Source: an uncultured Bacteroidales bacterium (GTDB lineage: Bacteria > Bacteroidota > Bacteroidia > Bacteroidales > F082). From it: DNA of 64,000 bases. The stretch's first letter is position 1. Each line of letters begins with the position of its first letter. The translations under genes and the position numbers were made by a program. The notes under the pieces were generated by a model that saw only the letters and a program-made list of their open reading frames with translations, ran no database searches and was not told the origin of the DNA. Location: positions 1-64,000 of the forward strand of contig ONFO01000022.1 in NCBI GenBank assembly GCA_900317155.1, in the 5' to 3' direction. Positions 33,655 through 42,312 of this stretch are shown here, piece by piece.

Positions 33655-34056
33655 CTAATTATTTACAAGTTGCCTGCGCATATTCACAATGTCCATCACA
33701 TTGCCGAAGATGCTGAAAACGCCGAAACCCATAAACAGGGAAAGTGCGGTGGTGACGATGATTCTGGAGTGTTCACTCAACCACAACAGCATGACTGACT
33801 GTACATTGAATGTGAAAAGCGGAATCTCGGCAGGCATGGAAAGCACGAAAGCGATGGTGATGGCACCACTGATGATGCCCACGACAAAGGCTGCCACCAT
33901 AGCCCATTTGTAGCGGCGAATCGTGGCCTCTTGATGCTGTTTGACATACTCCACGGCATCCAAACGCTTGTTGAGCGATGCCATAAAGGCATCGTTGTCA
34001 TCGAAATGCGGTTGCTGGGCGAGGAAGAGTTCCTCAAGTTCTTTGTCTTTGTTCAT
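33655..34056 (-). CDS. Two-span membrane protein, probable anti-sigma factor
   Basis: A 133-residue protein: about 45 soluble N-terminal residues (HFDDNDAFMASLNKRLDAVEYVKQHQEA) and two membrane spans (about 50-72 and 96-118). Its ATG overlaps the ECF sigma stop by four bases, the usual place of a cognate membrane anti-sigma factor. It lacks a ZAS zinc motif, so the assignment rests on position. Confidence 0.6.
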   Translation of the reverse strand: MNKDKELEELFLAQQPHFDDNDAFMASLNKRLDAVEYVKQHQEATIRRYKWAMVAAFVVGIISGAITIAFVLSMPAEIPLFTFNVQSVMLLWLSEHSRIIVTTALSLFMGFGVFSIFGNVMDIVNMRRQLVNN

Positions 34057-34529
34057 GGCTTCAGTTTCTCCTTTAGTTTGTCGCGTCCGCGCGAGAGTTG
34101 TTTTTTGACGGCATCTTCAGAGGTGTCGGTGATGGCCGCTATCTCCTTGATATTGTATCCGTTGAAATAGAATAGCGTGATAGCCGAGCGTTCCTTGGGC
34201 GGCAGGGTGCGCAGGGCAAGATAAAGGTCTTGGTGCGCAAAGGAAGCATCGGTGGAAGTGTTGCTGACGAGTGCACGTGCCTCGTCGAGGCTTTCTGTTG
34301 TGCGGCAACTGGCCTTGTGGCTGAGGAAGGTGTTGTGGGCAATCTTGAACAGCCACGAGCGGAACCGTCCCTTCTCCTGATAGCCAGCCGACGAAAGGTA
34401 AGCCTTGACCAATGCGTCTTGCGCAAGGTCGTCGGCTTCGTCCTTGTTGCCGCAGCAGAGGTAGAGCAAGAAGCCTCGAAGTGCCTCCTGCTCTTGTTCC
34501 ACAAGTTCTATGAATCCTTCGCGGGTCAC
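34053..34529 (-). CDS. ECF RNA polymerase sigma factor
   Basis: A 158-residue sigma-70-family factor with regions 2 and 4 only. Region 2: DEADDLAQDALVKAYLSS and GRFRSWLFKIAHNTFLSH. Region 4: TLPPKERSAITLFYFNGYNIKEIAAITDTSEDAVKKQLSRGR. Directs polymerase to a small stress- or envelope-related gene set. Third bases: the stop overlaps the next gene and the start follows the DUF6249-like gene by three bases. A candidate target promoter (35034-35061) lies at the head of its own operon. Confidence 0.92.
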   Translation of the reverse strand: MTREGFIELVEQEQEALRGFLLYLCCGNKDEADDLAQDALVKAYLSSAGYQEKGRFRSWLFKIAHNTFLSHKASCRTTESLDEARALVSNTSTDASFAHQDLYLALRTLPPKERSAITLFYFNGYNIKEIAAITDTSEDAVKKQLSRGRDKLKEKLKP

Positions 34530-34532
34530 GGG

Positions 34533-35015
34533 TTAGGCCTGTGTGGTTGTTTTGCTTTCTTCGGCTTCAATCTCCTTGGCGAGCATCTTTCTACCTACGC
34601 CATAGTTGATAATGAAGGCGGCACCTATGGCCAGAAGAATCACGCCGAAAGCAATGGCGGTCTGAACATCGTCTGCCATGTGAATCTTCTGCGTATCTTT
34701 GCTTATTGTATTAATAAGGAAGATGCCAAATCCAATCAAGCCGATGCCCGATATGGTGGTGATGCAGCCCCAAAGCAGTTTCGAAAGTAGCTTCTCCTTC
34801 AAGAGCTTTTTCTTAGGGGACATTTTTTTGAGCAGTTCCTCGACATCCATGTCGGGATTTTTCTCCAAGGCCGCCGTGACGATTTGCGTGCGAGCATTGG
34901 TCTCGTTCATTTTACGACGTGTTTCCATCCAAATGAAGATAATGGGGAGTACGCATCCGCATAAAATGATGGGTAACATACTGATGAGTTCATCCCAAAT
35001 AATAAAGCTATTCAT
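34533..35015 (-). CDS. DUF6249-like membrane protein
   Basis: A 160-residue protein with one N-terminal span (about 10-30) and two further spans (about 83-103 and 118-138). A charged cytoplasmic segment lies between (MNETNARTQIVTAALEKNPDMDVEELLKKM). This layout is common next to ECF sigma genes in Bacteroidetes. First gene of the operon with the sigma factor; it may take part in sensing (inference). Confidence 0.6.
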   Translation of the reverse strand: MNSFIIWDELISMLPIILCGCVLPIIFIWMETRRKMNETNARTQIVTAALEKNPDMDVEELLKKMSPKKKLLKEKLLSKLLWGCITTISGIGLIGFGIFLINTISKDTQKIHMADDVQTAIAFGVILLAIGAAFIINYGVGRKMLAKEIEAEESKTTTQA

Positions 35016-35033
35016 TTTCTTTTGTTTTAAGTG

Positions 35034-35061
35034 TTAGACTTCTGTTTTCTGTGTTTATTTC
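35034..35061 (-). promoter_or_regulatory. Candidate ECF-sigma promoter, copy 1
   Basis: On the minus strand GAAAT, 18 bases, then TCTAAC. Bases 35032-35050 are an exact 19-base match to 36876-36894. The motif lies 18 bases upstream of the ATG of the sigma operon. Confidence 0.5.
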
Positions 35062-35068
35062 ATTGTCG

Positions 35069-35090
35069 CAATCTGCGTCCCCGCAGATTG
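35069..35090. repeat. Perfect hairpin in intergenic DNA
   Basis: CAATCTGCG and CGCAGATTG with a four-base loop. It lies between the stop of the propeller/thioredoxin gene and the sigma operon. It may be a weak terminator of the former or another dispersed palindrome. Confidence 0.5.
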
Positions 35091-35108
35091 GTTGTTTATG
35101 TCACCTTA

Positions 35109-36857
35109 TCAATCCAGCAAAACCATATTATGCTTTTCTTTGTCATAATAAAACCCAACGGCAAGGACTTTATTCTTCACAAGACACAATCCTGTGATTT
35201 CCAACTGATGTGACTCTATCATGTTCGGAACAAGAATCGTGTTTTTAAGGTTTCCATCCCTGTCGAATGTCTTTTTGAAGCAGCAGCCGCTTTCAATTGA
35301 CAATGTATAAATGCTTGTTTCATCTATTAAGATGTCAACAATCAAGTCCTGGAAATTGTCCTGAAACTGATAAGCGTATTCTTCTGTACCGTATAGAGTG
35401 CTGTCAATCGTAAAATCATCGGCAGAAACATTGAACACTTCTAAAGTTGACAGCGGTTTTCCCCAATCGTTATTATCGTATATTGATAGGATCCCTGATG
35501 TGCCATCTGTTACCGCTATTGTGCTTCCATGGCTTGTTATTTTTGGGTTGCAGTAGGCATAGCCCAAATGCAAGTCCATGTGGATTTGTCCCAACTGCCC
35601 AATGCGTCCGACAGGCTTTTTATCGGTATCATAAACAGTGTATAATGGTGTTTCCTTATAAAAGCATTCTTCAAAAGGATTTTGATGCTCATTGGTCAAT
35701 TCAAAATACGGATAGCCTTTGAACGAGGCAAAAAACAACAAGTCAAGTTTCTCTGAATAATAAAAGCTTTCATGCCCTATGTATGTGATGCTGTCAATAC
35801 TTCCGAACAATTCCATTGGAATAAATTCTCTCATCTTTTCGTTGTGAATGTTTTGGAAAATAACGGCAGGGGCGTTGCTATAGGCCATGTTGTTTCCTTC
35901 TTTGTATTTAAGATTGGGCACAGAGACGGAAAACACCAGCGTATCCGGGTTAATCATGGAACCAGTAAGACACATGGCAAGTACCATGTTATTGGCTCGC
36001 AATTGGAAATACTTTTCATGCTCGATAGAGACAAACGCCAATTCTTCACTCTCATTCGGAACAAATCTTCCCACAAACGAAAGATTGTCAGCGTTTTCGG
36101 ATAACGAATACAAATAAATGCTATTGTCCAGCTCGTCGGTAAATGAAAGATAGCCTTTGCTTATCTTAGGGAAAGTGATGTTTGACACGATGGTGTTGCT
36201 ATCGGAAGGCACCATCATCCTGCTGAATAGTTCGGCTTTCTTATAATGACCGTCTTCACAATCTGAAGCGGCAGGCTGGAATGAGATGGTTCCTTCCCAT
36301 AACTCGCCGTAATAGGGCATTGGCTCTGTATGTCGAATTAAGGCATCTGCAAATTCATCGTTGATGACGATATAATCGCCGCCGGTAAGCAAACGCCCCG
36401 ATTTCCTGTCTATTTTCATGATGAAAGGTATGCGCGGCTCTTCTGTCCTGAAAGCAAGAAACGACTTGAAAGACAAATCTGTGTCGTAAATCACGTCTTC
36501 AAAATAGAATTTCTTTGCCACATATTTTCTTGCTGCCTGTTCATTGGGAGAAGATGCTATCATAACCATAGGGTTGTCCGGTTTACGCATATAAAGCAAT
36601 TCTTGAACGACGCCAATTTCTGCCTCACAGCGCGGACAGAACATCAACGGGCAGAGAACGACATAAAGCGTATCGTTTTCGTTAGATATTCCCGAGAAAT
36701 AATCTCTAAGGAGATTTTCCGTGCCTTTAATTTGCGCAACCTTGTGAAATGGTTCGGCATCGGCAATCTCATTTAGGTTCATTTGGGCTTCAGCCGCATC
36801 AAGCACCAGAAACAAGGCCAATAGTATAAATGTCGTTTTGATGATGATAGTTTTCAT
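35109..36857 (-). CDS. Thioredoxin-like N-domain plus six-bladed propeller-like protein
   Basis: A 582-residue exported protein. Signal peptide to about residue 25; residues 55-165 resemble a thiol-redox domain (LYVVLCPLMFCPRCEAEIG with a C-P-R-C pair, then YDTDLSFKSFLAFRTEEPRIPFIMKI with a possible cis-Pro). The remaining 400 residues are beta-propeller-like (SKGYLSFTDELDNSIYLYSL, HLGYAYCNPKITSHGSTIAV, ITGLCLVKNKVLAVGFYY), similar to Bacteroidetes six-bladed propellers. Transcribed from a promoter sharing 19 exact bases with the ECF sigma operon, which suggests it belongs to that regulon. Confidence 0.65.
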   Translation of the reverse strand: MKTIIIKTTFILLALFLVLDAAEAQMNLNEIADAEPFHKVAQIKGTENLLRDYFSGISNENDTLYVVLCPLMFCPRCEAEIGVVQELLYMRKPDNPMVMIASSPNEQAARKYVAKKFYFEDVIYDTDLSFKSFLAFRTEEPRIPFIMKIDRKSGRLLTGGDYIVINDEFADALIRHTEPMPYYGELWEGTISFQPAASDCEDGHYKKAELFSRMMVPSDSNTIVSNITFPKISKGYLSFTDELDNSIYLYSLSENADNLSFVGRFVPNESEELAFVSIEHEKYFQLRANNMVLAMCLTGSMINPDTLVFSVSVPNLKYKEGNNMAYSNAPAVIFQNIHNEKMREFIPMELFGSIDSITYIGHESFYYSEKLDLLFFASFKGYPYFELTNEHQNPFEECFYKETPLYTVYDTDKKPVGRIGQLGQIHMDLHLGYAYCNPKITSHGSTIAVTDGTSGILSIYDNNDWGKPLSTLEVFNVSADDFTIDSTLYGTEEYAYQFQDNFQDLIVDILIDETSIYTLSIESGCCFKKTFDRDGNLKNTILVPNMIESHQLEITGLCLVKNKVLAVGFYYDKEKHNMVLLD

Positions 36858-36877
36858 TTTGATTTAAGAGTGAAATG

Positions 36878-36905
36878 TTAGACTTCTGTTTTCTTGAACC
36901 AGTTC
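36878..36905 (-). promoter_or_regulatory. Candidate ECF-sigma promoter, copy 2
   Basis: On the minus strand GAACT, 18 bases, then TCTAAC, 20 bases before the ATG. It shares the run TGTTAGACTTCTGTTTTCT (plus-strand reading) with copy 1. Confidence 0.5.
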
Positions 36906-36941
36906 GCCCTTATAACAAGTCTGGATGGCAAAAGGTGACGT

Positions 36942-37454
36942 TTATTCTAATTTTTTCTTTTTTTTCCTAATGACATGTCCTTCTTGAATGGCGGAAAATG
37001 TCGCAACAACGGCTATAATGACCATCGGAACAATCGATTCCAGAAATACCGTCAAAGGAGCTCCAACAAAAAGCAGGATCCCCGTTACTTTATTTGCAAT
37101 GGTGTGAGGAAAGATGCATTTCTTGTACATCACTAACGCAGAGATTTGATTGATGATTTTGGTGGCGACAATCACTCCGCCCCAGATCCACAGCCATTTT
37201 GGCAATGCCAGAGCAGGTATCAACTTAAAGCAGCAACATATCACGAAGGCCAAATCTGCTAAACTATCCAGCATTGCACCTGTTTTGCTTTCGCATCCGA
37301 GTTTTCGTGCGAGATAGCCATCTGCCATATCGCTGAGGCCACAGACAAAATAAATGACCCAGAAAGCACAACTCTCGACGCCGAAAAATAGAAGGCAAAC
37401 GGCCCCTAAATATCGAAGTGCCGATATAGCATTTGGCATGGATTTCATCAACAA
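36942..37454 (-). CDS. CDP-alcohol phosphatidyltransferase
   Basis: A 170-residue integral membrane enzyme that joins a CDP-linked alcohol to an acceptor in phospholipid synthesis. The family signature D-x2-D-G-x2-A-R-x8-G-x3-D-x3-D is complete in SDMADGYLARKLG and TGAMLDSLAD. About five membrane segments. Its role (phosphatidylglycerophosphate, inositol or other head group) cannot be read from the motif. It starts three bases after the zinc-ribbon/PNPOx gene. Confidence 0.88.
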   Translation of the reverse strand: MLMKSMPNAISALRYLGAVCLLFFGVESCAFWVIYFVCGLSDMADGYLARKLGCESKTGAMLDSLADLAFVICCCFKLIPALALPKWLWIWGGVIVATKIINQISALVMYKKCIFPHTIANKVTGILLFVGAPLTVFLESIVPMVIIAVVATFSAIQEGHVIRKKKKKLE

Positions 37455-37457
37455 ACC

Positions 37458-38189
37458 TTACTCTAACACAAAGCTCCTCGGATAGAAGTCGCTGTAGAAA
37501 CGGCCATCTGTGGCGGTGAACTTCAGCACGCAATAGTTTGGGTCGGTCACACCACCTGGGTAGTATTCCGTGTCGCCATCGCGCCAAATCATCTCTTTGC
37601 TCTTGGCATCTGTCAGCACCTCCATCGTGCCTCGCAGCATCATGCCCTTGAAACCCTCGGCATCGCAGAAATAGATGCTGGCCTTGGGGTTGGCCTTGTA
37701 GTGGGCCACACGCAGCGAGAAGGTGTTGGTGGTGAAATAGAACACCTTGATGCCTTCGCGGACCCGAGGTGACAGCATGGCCTTGGTGCAAGGGAAGCCC
37801 TCCTCATCTACAGATGAAATCATAGTAATTGGCAGTGTATCTGCCATTTGTGAAATAAGGTCTTTAACACCCGCCAAAGCAGGGTTTTCAGGTATTTTTT
37901 CGTTTCCCGTTACTGTCAGAGACTTGCGCCAGCGTTTCAAATGCGGGAAGTACATCTTCATCTGGCCGATGTATTCTTCCCTCGTGATGGGCTGTGGCAG
38001 TCCTTTGTTTACCTCGTCCACAAACTGGGCACAATGCTCTATCATCTCATCCATCGTGCAGTCTTGCAGGAACTTGCCATCCTTGTAGCAATAGATGCAA
38101 TAATCCTCATTTTTGCTTCCATCGGCATTGGTGCCGAGGATTTCGTTAGTGAGCGGCATACCGCAGCTTTGACAAAACTTTTGTTCCAT
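37458..38189 (-). CDS. Zinc-ribbon plus PNPOx-like oxidoreductase
   Basis: A 243-residue two-domain protein. Residues 1-88 form the putative zinc-ribbon domain (CQSCGMPL and CIYCYKDG supply four Cys, then FLQDCTMDEMIEHC). From about 115 the chain matches pyridoxamine-phosphate-oxidase-like FMN split barrels (ITMISSVDEEGFPCTKAML, VFYFTTNTFSLRVAHYKANPKASIYF). The first domain is repeated as a stand-alone protein at 57882-58151. ATG 38189 is chosen because the -7 element lies at 38218. An operator shared with the CAT-like gene lies upstream. Confidence 0.85.
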   Translation of the reverse strand: MEQKFCQSCGMPLTNEILGTNADGSKNEDYCIYCYKDGKFLQDCTMDEMIEHCAQFVDEVNKGLPQPITREEYIGQMKMYFPHLKRWRKSLTVTGNEKIPENPALAGVKDLISQMADTLPITMISSVDEEGFPCTKAMLSPRVREGIKVFYFTTNTFSLRVAHYKANPKASIYFCDAEGFKGMMLRGTMEVLTDAKSKEMIWRDGDTEYYPGGVTDPNYCVLKFTATDGRFYSDFYPRSFVLE

Positions 38190-38217
38190 GGCTAAATAGT
38201 TTATATCTAAACGTCTG

Positions 38218-38275
38218 CAAAAATACAGTATTCTCCGTTCCAAAATGAAAACCATATATGGACAATTCTATGGAC
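38218..38275 (-). promoter_or_regulatory. -7 element and TGGAC operator, copy 1
   Basis: TATTTTTG (38218-38225, minus strand) and, 33 bases further upstream, TGGACAATT-CTA-TGGAC (38259-38275, plus reading). The same 17-base pattern lies at exactly the same distance from the -7 of the gene at 42313-42960. Confidence 0.6.
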
Positions 38276-38302
38276 TTTGCGACATTTTGTTCCTAAAACG
38301 CG

Positions 38303-38332
38303 TTGAAATTGCGTATGATTTCCCTACTTTTG
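38303..38332 (+). promoter_or_regulatory. Promoter of the TetR-type regulator
   Basis: TTG (38303-38305), 19 bases, TACTTTTG (38325-38332): a full consensus match, 31 bases before the ATG. Confidence 0.7.
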
Positions 38333-38363
38333 CAGCGGATAATAACGGAACGCTTGTTTTATT

Positions 38364-39287
38364 ATGGCACGACCGACAAGCATATCGAAAGAAAAAATAC
38401 TCGCTGCTGCTATTGACATCGTGAGAAAAGGCGGCACTTCCGCACTTACTGCCCGAAACCTTTCCTCGGTGTTAGGTTGTGGCGTCAATGCCGTTTTCTC
38501 GAAATTTGGCTCCATGGAAGGTGTTATGGAGGCCGTCCGCACTGAAGCCCGCCGTTTGTTCAAGGAGCGTGTCGGCGCAGGTTTTTCCTTGAACCCTCCT
38601 TTCAAGGGCATGGGGTTGGCTTTCGTTTGGTTTGCGATAGACGAGCCTCAACTCTTCAAATTGGTGATGGACGACAGGGCTTCGGCAGCCTCTTTCGAGG
38701 ATTACATCGACACCCAAGTGGGTTTCAAGCAGGAGTCGATTGCCGCCATTGGCCAGTCTTTCGGTTTGCAGGGAAAAGACGCAGAAATGCTGTATTACCA
38801 ACTGATGCTTGTCGGAATCGGGCTGGCGCATACTTGCGTGGAAGGCGGTGCGGCGCTCAGCATCCCGCAAGTTTCCGAAATCTTCGGCAAAAATGTTAGG
38901 GCATTCCTGATGGTCATTCGCGCCGGCAATGATGAGCGCGAATCGTTTATGCCTCATGAAGGCAAGGGACCCGAAGGCGACGTTGAATCCTATCTCCTGA
39001 TACATTCCCTTGCGGGCCAGAACCACCTGCTGCAAGAGCTTCACGCTGCGCCACGTTATATCCAGGACAATGAATGGGTTGAAATGGAACGTGTGTTCCG
39101 AAACGGTTTCTCCCTCACGCCTGAATCGCTTCGGGAGAAGCATCCCAACCTCACCCGTGGCGATATCCGCCTGATCATGCTTTCTCGACTTCAGTTTTCC
39201 GTGACAGAACAGGCCCTTCTTTTGGGCATCTCGCCCGCCTCGGTCACGAAAGCCAGACAAAGGCTCAAAGCCAAGTTGGGAATGTGA
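38364..39287 (+). CDS. TetR-type regulator with extra C-terminal HTH
   Basis: A 307-residue regulator. The TetR DNA-binding domain is residues 7-55 (ISKEKILAAAIDIVRKGG, LTARNLSSVLGCGVNAVFSKFGS). Residues 60-200 look like a helical ligand-binding and dimerisation domain. TetR proteins normally end near residue 200, but here a further segment continues to HPNLTRGDIRLIMLSRLQFSVTEQALLLGIS and KARQRLKAKLG. That segment resembles the C-terminal HTH of the TPR-HTH regulators in this window (ELTRGDLDYCCLYLLGLS). Divergent from the zinc-ribbon/PNPOx gene, its likely target. Confidence 0.8.
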   Translation: MARPTSISKEKILAAAIDIVRKGGTSALTARNLSSVLGCGVNAVFSKFGSMEGVMEAVRTEARRLFKERVGAGFSLNPPFKGMGLAFVWFAIDEPQLFKLVMDDRASAASFEDYIDTQVGFKQESIAAIGQSFGLQGKDAEMLYYQLMLVGIGLAHTCVEGGAALSIPQVSEIFGKNVRAFLMVIRAGNDERESFMPHEGKGPEGDVESYLLIHSLAGQNHLLQELHAAPRYIQDNEWVEMERVFRNGFSLTPESLREKHPNLTRGDIRLIMLSRLQFSVTEQALLLGISPASVTKARQRLKAKLGM

Positions 39288-39303
39288 TGAACCCTCCTCC
39301 CAC

Positions 39304-41652
39304 CTATGATTTCATTCTTTCCTGCGCATCCTTACCAGCACCAGTTCCTTTGTATTTGCTACGGGTCGAGTTTAGACGATAATACACCGACACTTGGAAC
39401 TTATGCGTTGAGAAAACATTGTTTTGCTGAATTTGGTAGTAACCCATGTCGCTGTATTCGTTCATTCCACAATGTCGCAGGATGTCGAGTACCGCGGCAC
39501 GGATGGTGAGCGACTTGTCCTTCAAGAAGCTCTTCTGCACGACAACGCCAAGGTTCATGTAGTTGTAATCGTTGTAGAAATTCAACTGATGGCCGCGCGA
39601 GCGAAACATGAAATTGATGTCAACTTTCCAATCGTGCTTGAAACTGAAGGTGTTGAAGGCATTGAAGGTAAAGACTGGTTTGTCGAAATAGGCCCTGCGT
39701 GTACCTTCTGGAACGTGAATGTCTTCGAGGTCGAGCCAAAGGTCTTGTTTCTCCATGCCTGCGGTGGCGTTGAGCGACCAAATGCCCGCTCTTGGTGTTG
39801 CCGAAATGTAGGCGCCAATCGTATTCACAGGTTTGTCGAGGTTGATATGTTTGATGAGGGCGGCATCGCCATCGGTGAGGTAAGCCCACTGCGTGATGGG
39901 GTTCTTGCAATGTCCGTAGGAAGCCGTGAACGCGAGCCATTTGTAGCCCACATTCAGCGTGAGGTCCTGAATTCGCTCGTTGAGCAGTTGCGAGTTGCCC
40001 GCCTGCATCGAATAGCGACTGATGTAGGTGACGGCGTCGTTCATCGCGAAAAAACTCGGGCGGTTGGTCTTGATGCCATACGACAGGCCCATCTCCACCT
40101 TGCCCAAAGCAACGGAATAGGAGGCCGTCGGGAAGAACTCGTCCTGCGGACGATAGAGGAAATCGTTGTTGGTCACATCTCTATAGTCCAAAAGCGTGTG
40201 TTCGTAACGCATTCCAATACTGGCTTGTCCCCATTTCCCGAAATCGCAGGCATATTGCGCAAAGGCAGCGATATTGTTTTCCGTGATGTCGGCATCGGTG
40301 TTGGCAATGGTTTGTTTGTCAATCCAATAGGTGTTGTGACGTTTGGCGAAGGTCATCTCCGTGCCTGCCTCGATACTGCCTTTCCAAACGGGATAGGAAA
40401 GCACCAACTTGGAAGCATAGAGCCTGCTCTCCGCTCCCGACCTGCTTCTGACAAAGTCATCTTCTATCAGGCTTTGCTCCACATTTTCACGGTCGGTGTT
40501 GGTCGCCGTGTTCAGGAAGTCGAAGTTGAAGTCGATGCCGAGTTTGCCCGATGTGCCATTGTAATAGGCATTGGTGAGGATTCCGAGCGGCTTGGTTTCC
40601 TTGCTGGTCTGCACGCTGTAGAGATGGTCGAGGAAGACATCGTTTTCAAAGACATTCTCATCATAGATGACCTTATTCTCGCCGCCGAGATAATGCGTCA
40701 GGTCGGCGCGGATGCCCAAGGAATGATTGTCGGAAACTTGCCAGTTGGCGCCAGTGGTATAAACGAGTTGGTCGTTTTTCCAGGTCATGGTGTAGGGCCC
40801 TGCCTGACGGAACACCTTAGTGGTGTTGGCGATTTCCTCCAAGCTGCTGTATTGGCGGTAATCCGTATGCCTGTAATACACCGAGCCAAACACATCGACA
40901 CCGTTTTTGCGGTAGTTCAAGCCAAGTTTTCCGCGGGGTGTGTTGCAACCGTACTGCAAATCTTGGTCGTCGGTCAGGTTCAGGTCAAGGCTGAGGCCAT
41001 CGCCTTGTTGTTTCTTAGTGCGGATGCGGACCACAGCCCGCACCGTAGCATCATATTGCGCTCCTGGGTTGTTGATGACTTCCACATCGCGGATGTCATC
41101 GCTGCGCAGGCGGCGCAGTTCGCTGTCATCGCGCATCAGCCGCCCGTTGATATAGATAATCGGTGAGCCTTTGCCCAAGACCTCCAAACCATCCTCACTG
41201 CCGGTCATTCCAGGCACTTTGGTTAGCATTTCTTGTGCCGTCCCCGAATCCTCAAGCACCGAACCTTGGATGGTGGTAATCATCGAGTTACCTGTCAGCC
41301 GCGTTTGGGGCAACTGGCTCTTCACAACCACCTCGCCCAGCATTTGTGCATCCATCGTCATCTGGATGGTCAAGCCGTTTGTGGGCTTTGCATATTGGGT
41401 TTGGTAGCCCACGCACGACACTTTCAGCAGGCCGTCTTTTTTGTCGGTCGGCAAGAGGAATGAGCCTTGCTCATCGGTTACCGTTCCTTGCACAAAGGTC
41501 GAGTCGGGAAGCGAAAGCAGCATCACATTCACGAAGGGCATAGGTTCGCCGTTTTCATCGGTGATGTGGCCAACCAGGTTTTGGTTTTGAGCCAATGCTG
41601 AAACCGTCATCAGCAATGCAGCGGTAAGAGTTATTAATTTCAGTGTTTTCAT
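39304..41652 (-). CDS. TonB-dependent-receptor-like outer-membrane protein
   Basis: A 782-residue outer-membrane receptor. Signal peptide MKTLKLITLTAALLMTVSALAQ, a carboxypeptidase-regulatory-like domain (about 25-100: GHITDENGEPMPFVNVMLL, GTVTDEQGSFLLPT), a plug (TAQEMLTKVPGM, SPIIYINGRLM, DIRDVEVINNPGAQYDA), then a barrel to the end. It belongs to the outer-membrane beta-barrel/receptor group of Bacteroidetes without a SusD partner. ATG 41652 gives the proper signal peptide; the earlier ATG at 41673 overlaps the upstream gene. The ligand is unknown. Confidence 0.85.
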   Translation of the reverse strand: MKTLKLITLTAALLMTVSALAQNQNLVGHITDENGEPMPFVNVMLLSLPDSTFVQGTVTDEQGSFLLPTDKKDGLLKVSCVGYQTQYAKPTNGLTIQMTMDAQMLGEVVVKSQLPQTRLTGNSMITTIQGSVLEDSGTAQEMLTKVPGMTGSEDGLEVLGKGSPIIYINGRLMRDDSELRRLRSDDIRDVEVINNPGAQYDATVRAVVRIRTKKQQGDGLSLDLNLTDDQDLQYGCNTPRGKLGLNYRKNGVDVFGSVYYRHTDYRQYSSLEEIANTTKVFRQAGPYTMTWKNDQLVYTTGANWQVSDNHSLGIRADLTHYLGGENKVIYDENVFENDVFLDHLYSVQTSKETKPLGILTNAYYNGTSGKLGIDFNFDFLNTATNTDRENVEQSLIEDDFVRSRSGAESRLYASKLVLSYPVWKGSIEAGTEMTFAKRHNTYWIDKQTIANTDADITENNIAAFAQYACDFGKWGQASIGMRYEHTLLDYRDVTNNDFLYRPQDEFFPTASYSVALGKVEMGLSYGIKTNRPSFFAMNDAVTYISRYSMQAGNSQLLNERIQDLTLNVGYKWLAFTASYGHCKNPITQWAYLTDGDAALIKHINLDKPVNTIGAYISATPRAGIWSLNATAGMEKQDLWLDLEDIHVPEGTRRAYFDKPVFTFNAFNTFSFKHDWKVDINFMFRSRGHQLNFYNDYNYMNLGVVVQKSFLKDKSLTIRAAVLDILRHCGMNEYSDMGYYQIQQNNVFSTHKFQVSVYYRLNSTRSKYKGTGAGKDAQERMKS

Positions 41653-41662
41653 CTTTTTGAGT

Positions 41663-42094
41663 TTATTTTTCAACTTCTATTCTCATTTTGCAATCCGCTC
41701 CCCCACCCAAGATGGAGTGACAAAGCGTTACGGTGAAATTTTTGCCTTTCCACAAACTTTGCATCGAATACATCACGCTTTGGCGCGAACATTCACAGAG
41801 CAAAGGTGTTGTGACATATCCTTTTTTGCACAATTCACAAGTGCATTCCAAAAAAACCAGCCGATAGACACGACCTTTTTCGACAACCTCACCTTTCACT
41901 CCTGGCAAATCATTGGCCATCTCAAAGAAAACATCCATGTCACCTTTAGCGTCCTCATAGAGTTTTTGGTAAACCGAAAGCGTACCACCTTTCACACAGT
42001 TCTTTCCGCATTCCGCGAAGAAAACTGACCGTTGTTCTGGTGAAAGCTGTGCAACGCCTTTCTCGAATCCCTTAAACCAATTTGATAATTCCAT
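41663..42094 (-). CDS. Cysteine-rich protein, V4R-like
   Basis: A 143-residue soluble protein with nine or more cysteines, among them FLECTCELCKKGYV and LLCECSRQSVMYSM, and the ending CHSILGGGADCKMRIEV. The last pattern (hydrophobic strand, glycine turn, C-x-M-x-I) resembles small-molecule-binding V4R-type domains. The cysteines could bind zinc or a cluster. This is a resemblance, not an identification. It ends 10 bases before the receptor gene, so both are co-transcribed. Confidence 0.5.
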   Translation of the reverse strand: MELSNWFKGFEKGVAQLSPEQRSVFFAECGKNCVKGGTLSVYQKLYEDAKGDMDVFFEMANDLPGVKGEVVEKGRVYRLVFLECTCELCKKGYVTTPLLCECSRQSVMYSMQSLWKGKNFTVTLCHSILGGGADCKMRIEVEK

Positions 42095-42141
42095 AACGAT
42101 GTGATTTTAAACCTGTAAGAATCTTAGGGACACGGGACAAC

Positions 42142-42247
42142 GGGACTTATAAAACTATGACCATTGACCATGACCACTTTCACAGGAATGTTGAGGCTTC
42201 TGCCCTTGGTTGAAGTGGTCATAGTCATAGTCACAAGTCATAGTCCC
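42142..42247. repeat. Long hairpin element with repeated arms, copy 1
   Basis: Arms 42142-42179 and 42213-42247 pair imperfectly over about 35 bases. They begin and end with GGGACT/AGTCCC, and the inner ends are ATGACCACTT/AAGTGGTCAT. Each arm is made of degenerate ATGAC(C)-type units. No ORF inside. Confidence 0.6.
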
Positions 42248-42312
42248 TTAGTCTCGCGTCCAATATGTAAACTAAAGTTGTTCATCTACTTATTCACTAT
42301 ATGGTTGATCAT

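Noticed and set aside
39424-41166. A 580-codon open frame on the plus strand
   Set aside because: It runs antisense through the TonB-receptor-like gene and has no promoter, signal or family motifs; it exists because of the codon bias of the real gene on the other strand.
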